A stretch of 53,878 nucleotides of DNA from Treponema sp. GTDB taxonomy: Bacteria > Spirochaetota > Spirochaetia > Treponematales > Treponemataceae. Shown here one piece after another: positions 33,904 to 42,773 of the stretch. Numbering within the stretch: the stretch's first letter is position 1; the number at the start of each line of letters is the position of its first letter. The notes under the pieces are model-generated. The model searched no databases. It was given only the letters and a program-made list of their open reading frames with translations, and was not told the DNA's origin. The DNA is taken from positions 1 to 53,878 of the forward strand of contig JAEEIU010000042.1 of NCBI GenBank assembly GCA_016281495.1, read 5' to 3'. Position numbers and translations under genes: made by a program.

Positions 33904-34932
33904 ATGAGCAGCACTAATTGGAATTCAAAATATAACAACACACCTTTTATCTCATTGGCAGAATCAGACGTTATTGCATTGGTAAATAAAGCATTGTCCT
34001 GTGGCTCTGCTCACACAACTTCTTATAAATATGCATTTTTCAAGGCAATCCTGGACAATGTATTCAACGTAGATTTAGATACAATGTATTTATCTTATGA
34101 GCAGATTGCGCTCAGGTTTACGGAGATTTACTGGAATCTTGTACTGAAGTATCACCTGAGGCAGCAGATAAAGACAAGTCAGCATGAGTGGACATGTGTT
34201 GAAAAAGAATTGTTTGATTTTTGTGATAAATATGCTTTCAATTATACAGAAAAGAATTCTATCTTTCCTTTCGAAAGCTTAAAGGCAGATTTACAACTAG
34301 AAATTTCTCGGAAGATAAAAAGCCAGATGATGAAAAATGTTGTCGGTGCTTTTTGTGGAGATACTGATGACCAGTTCTACCATTTTAATAAAACTGACAA
34401 AAGTGAAGGGATTACATTAAATCATGATGTTTATGTAGCTTTGGTAAAATATAAATCTGTTTTTGAAAAGCAGAACTATTACGAATGGATTAAATATCTG
34501 GAAAAAGCGAATTTAGAAGAAGATTCATATGCGCTTGCAAATAAACTTGATGCGTCAACTGAAAGGCAGAATCTTTCTTGTTATAGGGAAGCATTAGTTA
34601 GTTTTCAACAGACACGATGTTTTTATTGTGGTCGTGAATTAAAAAATAGCTCCGAGTCAGCCAATCCTGTTGATCATTTTATTCCATGGAGTTTTGTAAA
34701 GGATGATAAACTATGGAATTTTGTTTTGGCATGTCCTCATTGTAACAATTCAAAAAGTAATATTCTTCCAGATAGGCAGTATTTTGTAGAAATTAAGGAA
34801 AGAAACAGTAAACTTTGTAATATGGACCTTCCAATTGTAAAACATGATTTTAAAAACTATTCATATTTCAAACTTGAAGAGATGTGGCACTCTGCTATTT
34901 TTAATGGATTTGAAGAAGGGTGGAGAGCATAG
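33904..34932 (+). CDS. HNH endonuclease family protein
   Basis: 342 residues. The first 230 are helical with no recognised motif. The C-terminal third is an HNH domain: zinc ligands RCFYCGREL, the catalytic segment NPVDHFIPWSF, then WNFVLACPHCNNSKSNILP with the second CxxC and the Asn-Lys end. Such stand-alone HNH proteins are common in phage-defence regions; whether this one is a restriction enzyme is unknown. Single gene with its own promoter; neighbours are the Fic gene and an Xre regulator. Confidence 0.85.
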   Translation: MSSTNWNSKYNNTPFISLAESDVIALVNKALSCGSAHTTSYKYAFFKAILDNVFNVDLDTMYLSYEQIALRFTEIYWNLVLKYHLRQQIKTSQHEWTCVEKELFDFCDKYAFNYTEKNSIFPFESLKADLQLEISRKIKSQMMKNVVGAFCGDTDDQFYHFNKTDKSEGITLNHDVYVALVKYKSVFEKQNYYEWIKYLEKANLEEDSYALANKLDASTERQNLSCYREALVSFQQTRCFYCGRELKNSSESANPVDHFIPWSFVKDDKLWNFVLACPHCNNSKSNILPDRQYFVEIKERNSKLCNMDLPIVKHDFKNYSYFKLEEMWHSAIFNGFEEGWRA

Positions 34933-35028
34933 TATTATCAATACTATGCATTCCCACGGAAACTTCTGAAAGAATTGATCTGAGAATTCTGTAAGGGTGG
35001 CGCCTTCCCACCCAAAGACAATCCCCCC

Positions 35029-35289
35029 TCATGCATCCTCCGAATTTTGTTCGATGAAAAAGGCAAGCGGATCGATGTTCAAGGCTTCTGCAAGGGCGCA
35101 GATTCCCTGAAGGGAAAGGTGTTCTCCAGCCTTAAGGCGGTTGATTGTTGCGATGGACAGATTCGTTATGTTGCTGAGGTATTCAGCGGTAAAACCCGTT
35201 CTCGCAATGTAATATTTGACGTTTGCCGACACTACATCCTGCAGTCGGAATTCCAGGAATTCTGAATAAGTTACGTTTCTCGCTTTCAT
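35029..35289 (-). CDS. Xre-family helix-turn-helix regulator
   Basis: 86 residues from ATG 35289, which has GGAGATACC directly before it; a longer start at 35346 lacks a ribosome site. The HTH spans residues 28-70 (FTAEYLSNITNLSIATINRLKAGEHLSLQGICALAEALNIDPLAFF). Antitoxin-like size, but no toxin gene is adjacent. It follows an hsdS remnant on the same strand, so it may be a surviving regulator of a lost restriction-modification locus. Confidence 0.8.
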   Translation of the reverse strand: MKARNVTYSEFLEFRLQDVVSANVKYYIARTGFTAEYLSNITNLSIATINRLKAGEHLSLQGICALAEALNIDPLAFFIEQNSEDA

Positions 35290-35362
35290 GGTATCTCCAT
35301 TTAGCCAGTACAATGCCCCGGCAAGTTGGAATAAATCCGGCTTCACCCTGCAAGCTTAAAGG

Positions 35363-35842
35363 CTATTCGGCCTTAACGCTTGATTCAACAACTTCCTTCT
35401 TTTTCTGTGAAAGAGCTTCCAGCTGATTCTTGAGCCGTTCCTGCTCAGACTCGATCTCAAGATACTTTTTTACTAATTCCTGCTGTACGGACAGGGGTGG
35501 AAGGGGGACAAGAAGATTGTTCAGGAATTCCGCGCTGATGGTCCGTAAGACTGTACCACTGCTGAACTCCTTGAAAATCTTTCTTGCACTTTCTGATTCT
35601 AATAAAAGCTTAAAGAATACCGGTAATATTAAACTTGTATTTGGACGGATTACATACAGATTGCTTGCGGGCAGAATCTTTTGCGTTACCAGCTCCGAAA
35701 GCTTTCTGTACTCTACGCCTTCATCTGCAAAGGGAAGCTTCGCCTCAAGAAGGTAGTTGTTTGGAACAAGGCAATAGGATGACTTTTCAATTCTTTCGAT
35801 TTCGATGTCCGCCGCATTGATGAAGAAAATGTTGTATTGATT
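35363..35842 (-). pseudogene. 5'-truncated type I restriction specificity (HsdS-like) remnant
   Basis: A stop-to-stop frame of 160 codons on the minus strand without an initiation codon (in-frame TAA just upstream at 35845-35843). It encodes the C-terminal half of a target-recognition protein: SSYCLVPNNYLLEAKLPFADEGVEYRKL, FKLLLESESARKIF, SSGTVLRTISAEFL, then the hallmark LLVPLPPLSVQQELV and a terminal coiled-coil (IESEQERLKNQLEALSQKKK). No methylase or restriction subunit gene remains nearby, so the locus is decayed. Confidence 0.72.
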
Positions 35843-35888
35843 TTATGTTCAAGCTAATTTTACCACGAATTAAAGACATAAAATATTC

Positions 35889-37226
35889 CTACCACCCCAT
35901 CTCTTTTTTCACGTAATCCTTCAATTTGAACAAGGCATATAGGGGCAGGCTCCATTCGTGCGTACTTCCATTCACCTTGTCGCCTACATTTTTGAGCGAA
36001 GTTCGGAATGCAATCTTTGGTGCAAATCTCTTGCAGAACAGCTGCAGGCTCTTTGCCTTTGTGTTGTCTGCGGACTTTACTTCAATTGGGAAAAGAATGC
36101 CCTCCCAGTCGGAAATGAAATCCACTTCCGCATCTGCCTGGGTACGCCAGAAATATGCCGGAACTTTGAGGCACTTGAGCTGGGACATGACATAGTTTTC
36201 CGCAAACGCACCCTTGAACTGGATGTAGGATGAATCTCCATTTAAGATTGTCCGATAGTTTACGTTCGATTTTTTTCTGAGCAAGCCCACATCCGCCATA
36301 TAAACTTTGAAGTATGTATTGTCTTTCATGCTTTCAAGAGGAAGCTGCGGAGTCTGAACAAGATTCAGTTTGTAAACAATGCCTGCGCTGACAAGCCATT
36401 CAAGGGCATCTTCCAAATCCTTTGCACGGGCACCCTGCTTTACGTGTGAGAAAATGAACTTGTTGTTTTCCTTTGCTATCTGTGACGGAATTGCATCCCA
36501 AATCAGCTTGATTTTGATTGCGGTTTCCGGACTGGCATGTTTTCCAAAATCATCTGCATAATCCTGCAAAATCTGATTCTGAATCTGATCGACCTCAGCA
36601 TAATCATGAGTGTCTATCCACTTTTGTACGGCTTCCGGCATTCCACCGACGATGTAATAGTTTTGCAGATATTTTTTCATGGGGGCGCTGTACAGCTCGG
36701 ATATCTCCCTTTCAAGAGGCAGGCTGTTGATTCCTTTTATGTATTTTTCCCCACCGTCCGCAATTACAAATTCTTCAAAACTCATCGGGAACATTTCCAG
36801 CCTTTCCACCTTGCCGACGGGAAAAGAAACGCCCTCTTTTTTCAACGTGATGCCAAGCAGTGAACCCGCCGCAATGACATGAAGCTCAGGAAGGTTTTCG
36901 CAAAAATATTTGAGGGACTGAATCACGCGGGGACAGTCCTGAATTTCATCAAGTATAAGCAGGGTTTTCCCGGGAAGGATTTTTTTACCAAGGACGATGC
37001 TTCCCAGTTCTTCAAGAATACGGTTTATGTCAAAGTCATAGTCGAAAATGGTCTTGATGCCTTCGTTGCCGTCAAAGTTGCAGTAGGCCACATCATCAAA
37101 TTCATTGGAACCAAATTCCTTGATGAGGTATGTTTTCCCGCACTGCCGCACACCCAGCACAAGAAGAGGTTTACGGCTTTTCCTGCTTTTCCATTTCAAA
37201 AGGTTTTCATATTCCTTACGGATCAT
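35889..37226 (-). CDS. AAA_14/DUF4143 family ATPase
   Basis: 445 residues; GAGGAGG 7 nt before the ATG. Walker A GVRQCGKT (residues 25-32), Walker B TLLILDEIQDCPR, then the DUF4143 C-terminus with FWRTQADAEVDFISDWEGILFPIEVKSADNTK, a PD-(D/E)xK-like strand pattern. These proteins occur in many copies in Bacteroidetes and spirochetes; their function is not settled, though defence or nucleic-acid roles have been suggested. Its promoter contains a TTCGACCGAA palindrome that is repeated three times in the divergent spacer. Confidence 0.9.
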   Translation of the reverse strand: MIRKEYENLLKWKSRKSRKPLLVLGVRQCGKTYLIKEFGSNEFDDVAYCNFDGNEGIKTIFDYDFDINRILEELGSIVLGKKILPGKTLLILDEIQDCPRVIQSLKYFCENLPELHVIAAGSLLGITLKKEGVSFPVGKVERLEMFPMSFEEFVIADGGEKYIKGINSLPLEREISELYSAPMKKYLQNYYIVGGMPEAVQKWIDTHDYAEVDQIQNQILQDYADDFGKHASPETAIKIKLIWDAIPSQIAKENNKFIFSHVKQGARAKDLEDALEWLVSAGIVYKLNLVQTPQLPLESMKDNTYFKVYMADVGLLRKKSNVNYRTILNGDSSYIQFKGAFAENYVMSQLKCLKVPAYFWRTQADAEVDFISDWEGILFPIEVKSADNTKAKSLQLFCKRFAPKIAFRTSLKNVGDKVNGSTHEWSLPLYALFKLKDYVKKEMGW

Positions 37227-37271
37227 GGTCTGCCTCCTCTACCACGGTCTTTCAGCCTAATTTACATGGTT

Positions 37272-37301
37272 ATTATAACATTTTTCGACCGAATAATGCA
37301 A
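37272..37301 (-). promoter_or_regulatory. Promoter of the AAA_14 ATPase
   Basis: Minus strand TTGCAT (37301-37296), 18-bp spacer, TATAAT (37277-37272) with extended TGT. The first TTCGACCGAA palindrome (37284-37293) lies within the spacer. Confidence 0.6.
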
Positions 37302-37362
37302 GTTCAAGTGCGTTTTTCGACCGAATAATGCGTGAGGCCCTGCAAAATTCGACCGAATGTTG
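37284..37362. promoter_or_regulatory. Three TTCGACCGAA iterons at exact 32-bp spacing
   Basis: TTCGACCGAATAATGC at 37284-37299 and 37316-37331, and TTCGACCGAATGTTG at 37348-37362. Each holds the dyad TTCG-N2-CGAA. The period is exactly 32 bp, about three helical turns, so all sites face the same side. They lie between divergent promoters; the regulator is unknown. Confidence 0.7.
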
Positions 37363-37395
37363 AAAATTTTAGGTATGGGGAGCCGCATTAAATCC

Positions 37396-37424
37396 TTGCG
37401 GAATGGCAAAAGTGGGTGTATCAT
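37396..37424 (+). promoter_or_regulatory. Promoter of the FAD oxidoreductase gene
   Basis: TTGCGG (37396-37401), 17-bp spacer, TATCAT (37419-37424), 6 nt before ATG 37431; no Shine-Dalgarno, so leaderless. Confidence 0.55.
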
Positions 37425-37430
37425 ATTAAT

Positions 37431-38921
37431 ATGAAAAAACTTATCGTAATCGGTGCGGGAATTACCGGACTGGGCATGGCGGTTTATGCCGCTCGTTCGG
37501 GCTATGACGTTACCGTACTTGAACAGCACATCATTCCTGGAGGACTTTCAACTAGCTGGCGGCGCAAGGGATATTTTTTTGAGGGCGGAATGCACTGGAT
37601 GACCGGTTCGTCTCCGCTGTTACCCCTGAACAAAGTGTGGCATGAAATTGGAGCGTTAAAGGACAATAATCCCATCTACAACAGGCCCGTCTTGTATACG
37701 ATTTTGGGTGCGGGAAAAGACGGAGGAAATCTTGAGCTTTACCGTGACCTTAAAAAACTTGAGGAACATTTAATCGAAAACTCTCCGTCTGATAAAAGGG
37801 CGATAAGGCGCTTTTGCCGGGACGTTAGGAAATTCCAGAAGGTTCATCTTCCCATAGGTGATGTCCGGGGCTTAAAGTCAACCCATCCGCGAAGGCCAAA
37901 GCTCACGGAATTGATGGCGATGGCACCTGCCGGCCTCATGTACAGTTCCCTGAGGAAGACTTCTTACCAGGATTACGTCAACAGAATAAAGCATCCCTAC
38001 ATCAGGCATTTGTTTTCCAGCGTGAACAGCAGCGAGTTCAACGCGCTTTCGTTTTTATACACCTTGGGGCAGTTTACTTCAGGCGACTGTGGTTTTCCCG
38101 AGGGAGGTTCGCTCAGGATGGCGCAGAACATGGCGGATACCCTTCTTTCTCTGGGCGGTAAAATCCAATACAGGACAAAGGTTCAGAAGATTCAGGTGGA
38201 AGGCTCCAGAGTAAGGGGAGTGATTGTTGACGGCAATCTTATTGAAGCCGATAGCGTCGCCATAGGATTTGACACAATGACTGCGGTGGACACAATGTTT
38301 GACAGTCCAATTGAAGAGCCGTGGGTTTCCAGACTCAAGAAGGACGTAAGCATCGAGCAGAACATGTTTGTGGGACTGGGATTAAAAACTCAAATCGAAG
38401 GTTTACCCGAAGCACCTGTCTTTCCGCTTGAAAATGAATTTGAGGCGGCGGGCTTGGCCTTTAACCGGTTCAGGTTGAATTATTATACGGGGGATGAATA
38501 TGCTCCACCGGGTTGTTCTGTCATGACGTGCATTTTAATAGGCGACAGTTACGACTACTGGAAGGCTAAAAAAGCTGACGGAACATACAAGGAAGAAAAG
38601 GAAAAGGTAATAGAACGGTTCATCACAGAACTTGAAAAGCACATTCCAGAGATAAAGGGCAATGTGGAAGTGACAGACCTTGCAACTCCGCTGACTTATG
38701 AACGCTATACTTCAAGCTACCGGGGTTCATGGATGAGCGTATGGAAACCCGGCAAGTTCTCTTTTACATTTCCTTCAAAATCAAGTACAATAGAGGGGCT
38801 GTATTTTGCTAACGAAAGGGTAAGGATGCCCGGAGGACTTCCCATCTGCGCGTGGGCGGGAAGAAATGCGGCTCAGTGCTTGTGCCGTGACGACAATGTA
38901 GTTTTTAATTGCGGTGACTGA
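37431..38921 (+). CDS. FAD-dependent oxidoreductase, phytoene-desaturase-related (COG1233 type)
   Basis: 496 residues from ATG 37431, where the dinucleotide-binding fold starts (MKKLIVIGAGITGLGMAVYAARSG, GxGxxG, with acidic Glu after VTVLEQ). Next is the family segment PGGLSTSWRRKGYFFEGGMHW. A mid-protein SLRMAQNMADTLLSLGGKI and the C-terminal FAD contact LYFANERVRMPGGLPICAWAGRNAAQ complete the CrtI/retinol-saturase-like pattern. Substrate unknown; no carotenoid genes are near. Followed 26 bp later by an NhaC-type antiporter gene with its own AGGAGG. Confidence 0.87.
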   Translation: MKKLIVIGAGITGLGMAVYAARSGYDVTVLEQHIIPGGLSTSWRRKGYFFEGGMHWMTGSSPLLPLNKVWHEIGALKDNNPIYNRPVLYTILGAGKDGGNLELYRDLKKLEEHLIENSPSDKRAIRRFCRDVRKFQKVHLPIGDVRGLKSTHPRRPKLTELMAMAPAGLMYSSLRKTSYQDYVNRIKHPYIRHLFSSVNSSEFNALSFLYTLGQFTSGDCGFPEGGSLRMAQNMADTLLSLGGKIQYRTKVQKIQVEGSRVRGVIVDGNLIEADSVAIGFDTMTAVDTMFDSPIEEPWVSRLKKDVSIEQNMFVGLGLKTQIEGLPEAPVFPLENEFEAAGLAFNRFRLNYYTGDEYAPPGCSVMTCILIGDSYDYWKAKKADGTYKEEKEKVIERFITELEKHIPEIKGNVEVTDLATPLTYERYTSSYRGSWMSVWKPGKFSFTFPSKSSTIEGLYFANERVRMPGGLPICAWAGRNAAQCLCRDDNVVFNCGD

Positions 38922-38947
38922 TTCTGTCATCCGTATAGGAGGATTAT

Positions 38948-40459
38948 ATGTATGCAACATTTTGGGCGCTGGTTCCACCACTGATTGCAATCGTTCTGGC
39001 TTTGATTACCAAGGAAGCCTACAGTTCGCTTTTCATCGGTATCGTTGTTGGCGGCCTGTTCTTTGCAGGTGGAAATTTTGAGGGAACGATGAACCACATC
39101 TTTAAGGACGGTTTGATAGCTCAGCTTTCAGATCCCTACAATGTGGGCATTTTGATTTTCCTTGTTTTCCTGGGAATCATGGTCTGCCTTATGAACAAGG
39201 GTGGCGGTTCAGCTGCTTTTGGAAAATGGGCTTCAACCCATGTAAAGACAAAGGTTGGTGCGGGGCTTGCAACAATCGTCTTGGGCTGCCTCATCTTCAT
39301 CGACGACTACTTCAACTGCCTTACCGTCGGTAGTGTAATGAGACCTGTTACCGACCGTACAAAAATCTCACGTTCAAAACTTGCATACCTGATTGATTCA
39401 ACTGCTGCTCCGATTTGCATTATCGCTCCAATTTCATCATGGGCTGCCGCGGTTGCAGGATTTGCTCCAGAGGGAACGAACGGACTTACGCTTTTCATTC
39501 AGGCCATTCCATACAACTATTATGCCCTGCTCACGATTGTGATGATGCTCTGCCTTACCCTGTTCAAGATGGATTATGGTCCAATGGCTGTTCACGAGGC
39601 AAATGCAGAGAAGGGTGATTTGTTTACGGTTCCAGGCAAGGAATATAAGGAAGAAGAGGCTCCCAAGGGAAAGGGAAAGGTGATTGACCTTGTGCTTCCG
39701 ATAATTCTTTTGATTGTCGGCTGCGTTCTTGGAATGCTTTATTCCGGCGGTTTCTTTGAGGGAACTTCTTTTGGAGAGGCTTTTGCAAACAGTGATGCAT
39801 CCGTAGGTCTGGTGTTGGGTTCATTTGGTGCCCTGGTCCTTACCCTTGTGATTTATCTTCTTCGCCGTGTTCTTCCGTTCAAGGACTGCATGGCATGTAT
39901 AGTCGAAGGTTTCAAGGCAATGGTTCCTGCCATAACGATTCTTGCGCTTGCATGGACGCTCAAGGGAATGACGGATTCTCTGGGTGCGGCCGAATATGTT
40001 GCGGGTCTTGTTGACAAGTCTGCCTCAAGCCTCTTGAATTTCCTGCCTGCCGTGGTATTTGTAATCGCCTGTTTCCTTGCATTTGCCACCGGTACAAGCT
40101 GGGGAACATTCGGTATTTTGATTCCGATTACACTCAAGGTATTCTCTCTGGGAGACGGAAGTCCTCTTGGTTTGATCTGCGTTTCTGCATGTATGGCCGG
40201 TGCGGTTTGCGGAGACCACTGTTCACCGATTTCCGATACGACAATCATGTCATCTGCTGGTGCACAGTGTGACCATATCGCACACGTTTCAACACAGCTG
40301 CCTTATGCTCTGACTGTTGCGGGCGTTTCGTTCATCACCTATCTGATTGCGGGATTCGTCCAGAATGCGGTTGTGTCCCTGCTCATTGGTACTGTGATGA
40401 TGGTAGCGCTCTTCTTCTTCCTGCATTACAGTTTGGGAAAAAAGACGGCACGGAGCTGA
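38948..40459 (+). CDS. NhaC-family Na+/H+ antiporter (possibly amino-acid or malate/lactate type)
   Basis: 503 residues, about 12 membrane segments. Motifs: KEAYSSLFIGIVVGGLFFAGGN, LIFIDDYFNCLTVGSVMRPVTDR, STAAPICIIAPISSWAA and the late segment FATGTSWGTFGILIPI with GAVCGDHCSPISDTTIMSSAGAQCDHIAHV. This is the NhaC superfamily pattern, used for Na+/H+ exchange or Na+-coupled exchange. TAGGAGG lies 7 nt before ATG. Probably co-expressed with the preceding oxidoreductase. Confidence 0.9.
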   Translation: MYATFWALVPPLIAIVLALITKEAYSSLFIGIVVGGLFFAGGNFEGTMNHIFKDGLIAQLSDPYNVGILIFLVFLGIMVCLMNKGGGSAAFGKWASTHVKTKVGAGLATIVLGCLIFIDDYFNCLTVGSVMRPVTDRTKISRSKLAYLIDSTAAPICIIAPISSWAAAVAGFAPEGTNGLTLFIQAIPYNYYALLTIVMMLCLTLFKMDYGPMAVHEANAEKGDLFTVPGKEYKEEEAPKGKGKVIDLVLPIILLIVGCVLGMLYSGGFFEGTSFGEAFANSDASVGLVLGSFGALVLTLVIYLLRRVLPFKDCMACIVEGFKAMVPAITILALAWTLKGMTDSLGAAEYVAGLVDKSASSLLNFLPAVVFVIACFLAFATGTSWGTFGILIPITLKVFSLGDGSPLGLICVSACMAGAVCGDHCSPISDTTIMSSAGAQCDHIAHVSTQLPYALTVAGVSFITYLIAGFVQNAVVSLLIGTVMMVALFFFLHYSLGKKTARS

Positions 40460-40500
40460 GTGGAATAGATGTTTGTCGGTTGTAGCTAAAGGGGGTCGGA

Positions 40501-41418
40501 TTGTATTACTTTATTGTGAACGAGCGTGGGGGCAGCGGTAAAGCCCTAAAGACCTGGAAAAAAGTCCGTAAGGCTTTGGACGAAAAAAATGTCACCTACG
40601 ATGTGCTTACGACTTCTCTGGAAACTACAGCCACAATTCTGGCACGTAACGTTTCTTCCCTGGACGGCGAGATTAATCTTGTTGTTGTGGGAGGAGACGG
40701 TACCGTTAACGAAGTGCTGAATGGTATAGGCGATTTTGAAAAAGTTCGTTTGGGAGTGATACCGACAGGTTCAGGAAATGATTTTGCACGTGGACTCGGG
40801 CTACCCAAAAACAGCGTTAAGGCATTGAATAAAATTCTTGACTGTGGTGCACCCAAAAAGATTGACATTGGCAAGGTGATTCTTGACGACGGAAACCACA
40901 GGCTTTTTGGAATCAGTTCGGGGCTTGGCATGGATGCGATTGTATGCAAGAAGGCATTAAGTTCCAAGTTGAAGGACGCGCTGAACAAGGTGGGTCTTGG
41001 AAAATTCATCTATGTGATTTACACGATCCAGACTTTGTTTACCATGCAGACAGCCACATATTCAATGGCGTTTGATGATGGCTCAACTGTTGAATTACCC
41101 AGAACCATTTTTTCTGCATTCATGAATTTCCCGGCAGAAGGCGGTGGAGTAAAGATGAGTCCTGAAGCTCTGGCCGATGACGGAAAGATTTCACTCTGCA
41201 GTGCTTATGGAATAAAAAAGATAAAGACATTCTTTGACTTCCCGTTCTTGATTGCAGGAAAACACGGAAAGCTAAAGGGCTTTTTGCAAAAAGACAGTTC
41301 TACGTTCGACATAAAGACTTCCGCCCCACAAACCCTTCATATAGACGGAGAGTACGGCGGAGAAGTAACCCACATTCGGATTGAAACCGTGACCAAAAAA
41401 CTTAGCGTACTGGCATAG
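40501..41418 (+). CDS. Diacylglycerol/lipid kinase family protein
   Basis: 305 residues with a TTG start at 40501 behind AAAGGGGG. N-terminal catalytic fold: NERGGSGKALKTWKKV, VVVGGDGTVNEVLNGIG (GGDGT) and GVIPTGSGNDFARGLGLP; the C-terminal beta-sandwich ends LHIDGEYGGEVTHIRIE. ATP-dependent lipid kinase of the DagK/YegS type, cytoplasmic face of the membrane. Convergent with the next gene, with 10 bp between stop codons. Confidence 0.92.
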   Translation: MYYFIVNERGGSGKALKTWKKVRKALDEKNVTYDVLTTSLETTATILARNVSSLDGEINLVVVGGDGTVNEVLNGIGDFEKVRLGVIPTGSGNDFARGLGLPKNSVKALNKILDCGAPKKIDIGKVILDDGNHRLFGISSGLGMDAIVCKKALSSKLKDALNKVGLGKFIYVIYTIQTLFTMQTATYSMAFDDGSTVELPRTIFSAFMNFPAEGGGVKMSPEALADDGKISLCSAYGIKKIKTFFDFPFLIAGKHGKLKGFLQKDSSTFDIKTSAPQTLHIDGEYGGEVTHIRIETVTKKLSVLA

Positions 41419-41428
41419 GGCAGCCTGT

Positions 41429-42043
41429 TCATTCATAAACAAACTCAAGCGGACTTTCACATTCATCCCGGAAGCGGGAATCTTCCATTACAAGGTCAAA
41501 AATCCTCTGGTCTTGAATCAGCCTGGACCACGCGGAAAATGTTGCCTTAAGAAAATCATCGTTCAAATGATAGGCACCATAAACCAGCGGGCATTTGTAG
41601 GGCAGGGTATCCGTATATAAAATCAATTTGAGTTTTTCGTCATGTGTGAGGTATGGAGCAACAGGAAATGTCCTGCATTGTATGGGCCTTAGATCGCGCC
41701 GGCAGTTTTCTGCACCATGGCATTTTACAAACTGAACTTTTCCTGTCCATGATTCAGGAAATCCGGCTTCCAGGGCATCTTCCTCCGACCATTTGAGCCA
41801 CGAGTCTCCTTTGTCATGCAGGGCATCTTCCCCCGGCAGCAGGTAAATTCCAAGCTCACCGTCAGCTTCATCCTCCGCATCATCCATGCCATAGTCTTCA
41901 TTTTTGATACCCTCAGGATACTTCCCGTCAAGAGAACAGCATGAGGCAGCGCAAAGTTTCCCGCAGTCCCCGTCAATCGGAGAAACGTCCCCCAGCTTAG
42001 CATAGATTTCTTCATACTCTTTTCGTGACAGCGGTTTATTCAA
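41429..42043 (-). CDS. Cysteine-rich YkgJ-like (zinc/iron-chelating) family protein
   Basis: 204 residues from TTG 42043; a TTG at 42076 would add 11 residues but lies upstream of the TATAAT at 42071-42066. Cysteines are grouped as DGDCGKLCAASCC near the N-terminus and KCHGAENCRRDLRPIQCRTFP in the middle, with a further Cys in LPYKCPLV: the CxxxCxxxCC...C pattern of YkgJ-type cysteine-cluster proteins thought to bind metal. Function unknown. Confidence 0.8.
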   Translation of the reverse strand: MNKPLSRKEYEEIYAKLGDVSPIDGDCGKLCAASCCSLDGKYPEGIKNEDYGMDDAEDEADGELGIYLLPGEDALHDKGDSWLKWSEEDALEAGFPESWTGKVQFVKCHGAENCRRDLRPIQCRTFPVAPYLTHDEKLKLILYTDTLPYKCPLVYGAYHLNDDFLKATFSAWSRLIQDQRIFDLVMEDSRFRDECESPLEFVYE

Positions 42044-42065
42044 TTCTTCCTGACCTCTGGAAGGG

Positions 42066-42071
42066 ATTATA
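42066..42071 (-). promoter_or_regulatory. -10 box of the cysteine-cluster gene
   Basis: TATAAT on the minus strand. It predicts transcription from about 42059 and a 16-nt leader containing AGGTCAGGAAG before TTG 42043, which is why that start is preferred. Confidence 0.4.
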
Positions 42072-42148
42072 CCCAAATTGTATGAAAAATACCATGGTTT
42101 TCTTTTAAACAGCCTTCTTATATAAAATGGCGGATTGTGCTATGCACT

Positions 42149-42186
42149 TGAAATTCAGTGCAAATCGTGTAATAATTACTATTATT
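42149..42186 (+). promoter_or_regulatory. Promoter and palindromic operator of the RelB/YoeB module
   Basis: TTGAAA (42149-42154), 16-bp spacer, AATAAT (42171-42176). The -10 is the left arm of AATAAT-TACT-ATTATT (42171-42186), a 6-4-6 dyad ending just before the GGAGG of the antitoxin gene: a likely site for autoregulation by the antitoxin. Confidence 0.5.
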
Positions 42187-42197
42187 GGAGGTTTTTT

Positions 42198-42479
42198 ATG
42201 GCACAGACTAATTTAACTATCAGACTCGACAGCAATGATAAAAAAACATTTTCGGATATCTGTGAAAGCATAGGACTTTCAGTATCTGCAGCTTACAATG
42301 TTTTTACAAAAGCAGTAATTCGTACTCGCCGCATTCCCTTTGAGCTTGAAGCAAACGATGATAGTTTTTATAGCAAGGAAAATATCAAGTATCTGGAAGA
42401 ACAGGCTAAATTGTACCATGAGGGAAAACTGAAATATGTAACGCACTCTCTAGATGAGCTTAAGGAGATGGAAAAGTGA
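42198..42479 (+). CDS. RelB/DinJ-family antitoxin
   Basis: 93 residues from ATG 42198 (GGAGG at 42187-42191). N-terminal ribbon-helix-helix: TNLTIRLDSNDKKTFSDICESIGLSVSAAYNVFTKAVIRTRRIPFEL, typical of RelB/DinJ. The C-terminal tail (KYVTHSLDELKEMEK) would wrap the toxin. It overlaps the toxin gene by 4 bp (GTGA). Confidence 0.9.
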   Translation: MAQTNLTIRLDSNDKKTFSDICESIGLSVSAAYNVFTKAVIRTRRIPFELEANDDSFYSKENIKYLEEQAKLYHEGKLKYVTHSLDELKEMEK

Positions 42480-42739
42480 AAATCCAGTTTAACGAAGAGG
42501 GTTGGGAACAGTTTTTGTATTGGATGGAACAGGATAAAAAAACACTTCGGAAGATTAACAAACTATTAGCAGATATCGAGAGGAACGGTCATAAAGGTTT
42601 AGGGCACCCGGAACCTCTCAAAGGAAATCTCTCAGGGTTTTGGAGTAGAGAAATTGATGAAAAAAATCGTTTAGTCTATATTATAGAAAATGATATCATT
42701 ACAGTCATTCAATGCAAAAACCATTATTCAGATAAATAA
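42476..42739 (+). CDS. yoeB: YoeB-family mRNA-interferase toxin
   Basis: 87 residues, GTG start overlapping the antitoxin stop. Closely matches YoeB: FNEEGWEQFLYWMEQDKKTLRKINKLLADIERN, GHPEPLKGNLSGFWSREIDEKNRLVYII and the C-terminal CKNHYSDK. The expected catalytic Glu, Arg, His and Tyr are all present, so it looks intact. Cleaves mRNA at the ribosomal A site in the known family. The GTG start and overlap keep it below the antitoxin in expression. Confidence 0.94.
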   Translation: MKIQFNEEGWEQFLYWMEQDKKTLRKINKLLADIERNGHKGLGHPEPLKGNLSGFWSREIDEKNRLVYIIENDIITVIQCKNHYSDK

Positions 42740-42773
42740 TAAGTCCGAGAAAAACGATTATAGAATTCTTCAC

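Noticed and set aside
37284..37362. Possible CRISPR array because of regular 32-bp spacing
   Set aside because: Only three repeats of 10-16 bp, spacers of about 16 bp, no cas genes; a promoter iteron set explains it better.
36379..37363. Plus-strand open frames opposite the AAA_14 ATPase
   Set aside because: They lie antisense to a protein with clear Walker motifs, and lack start signals and recognisable domains.
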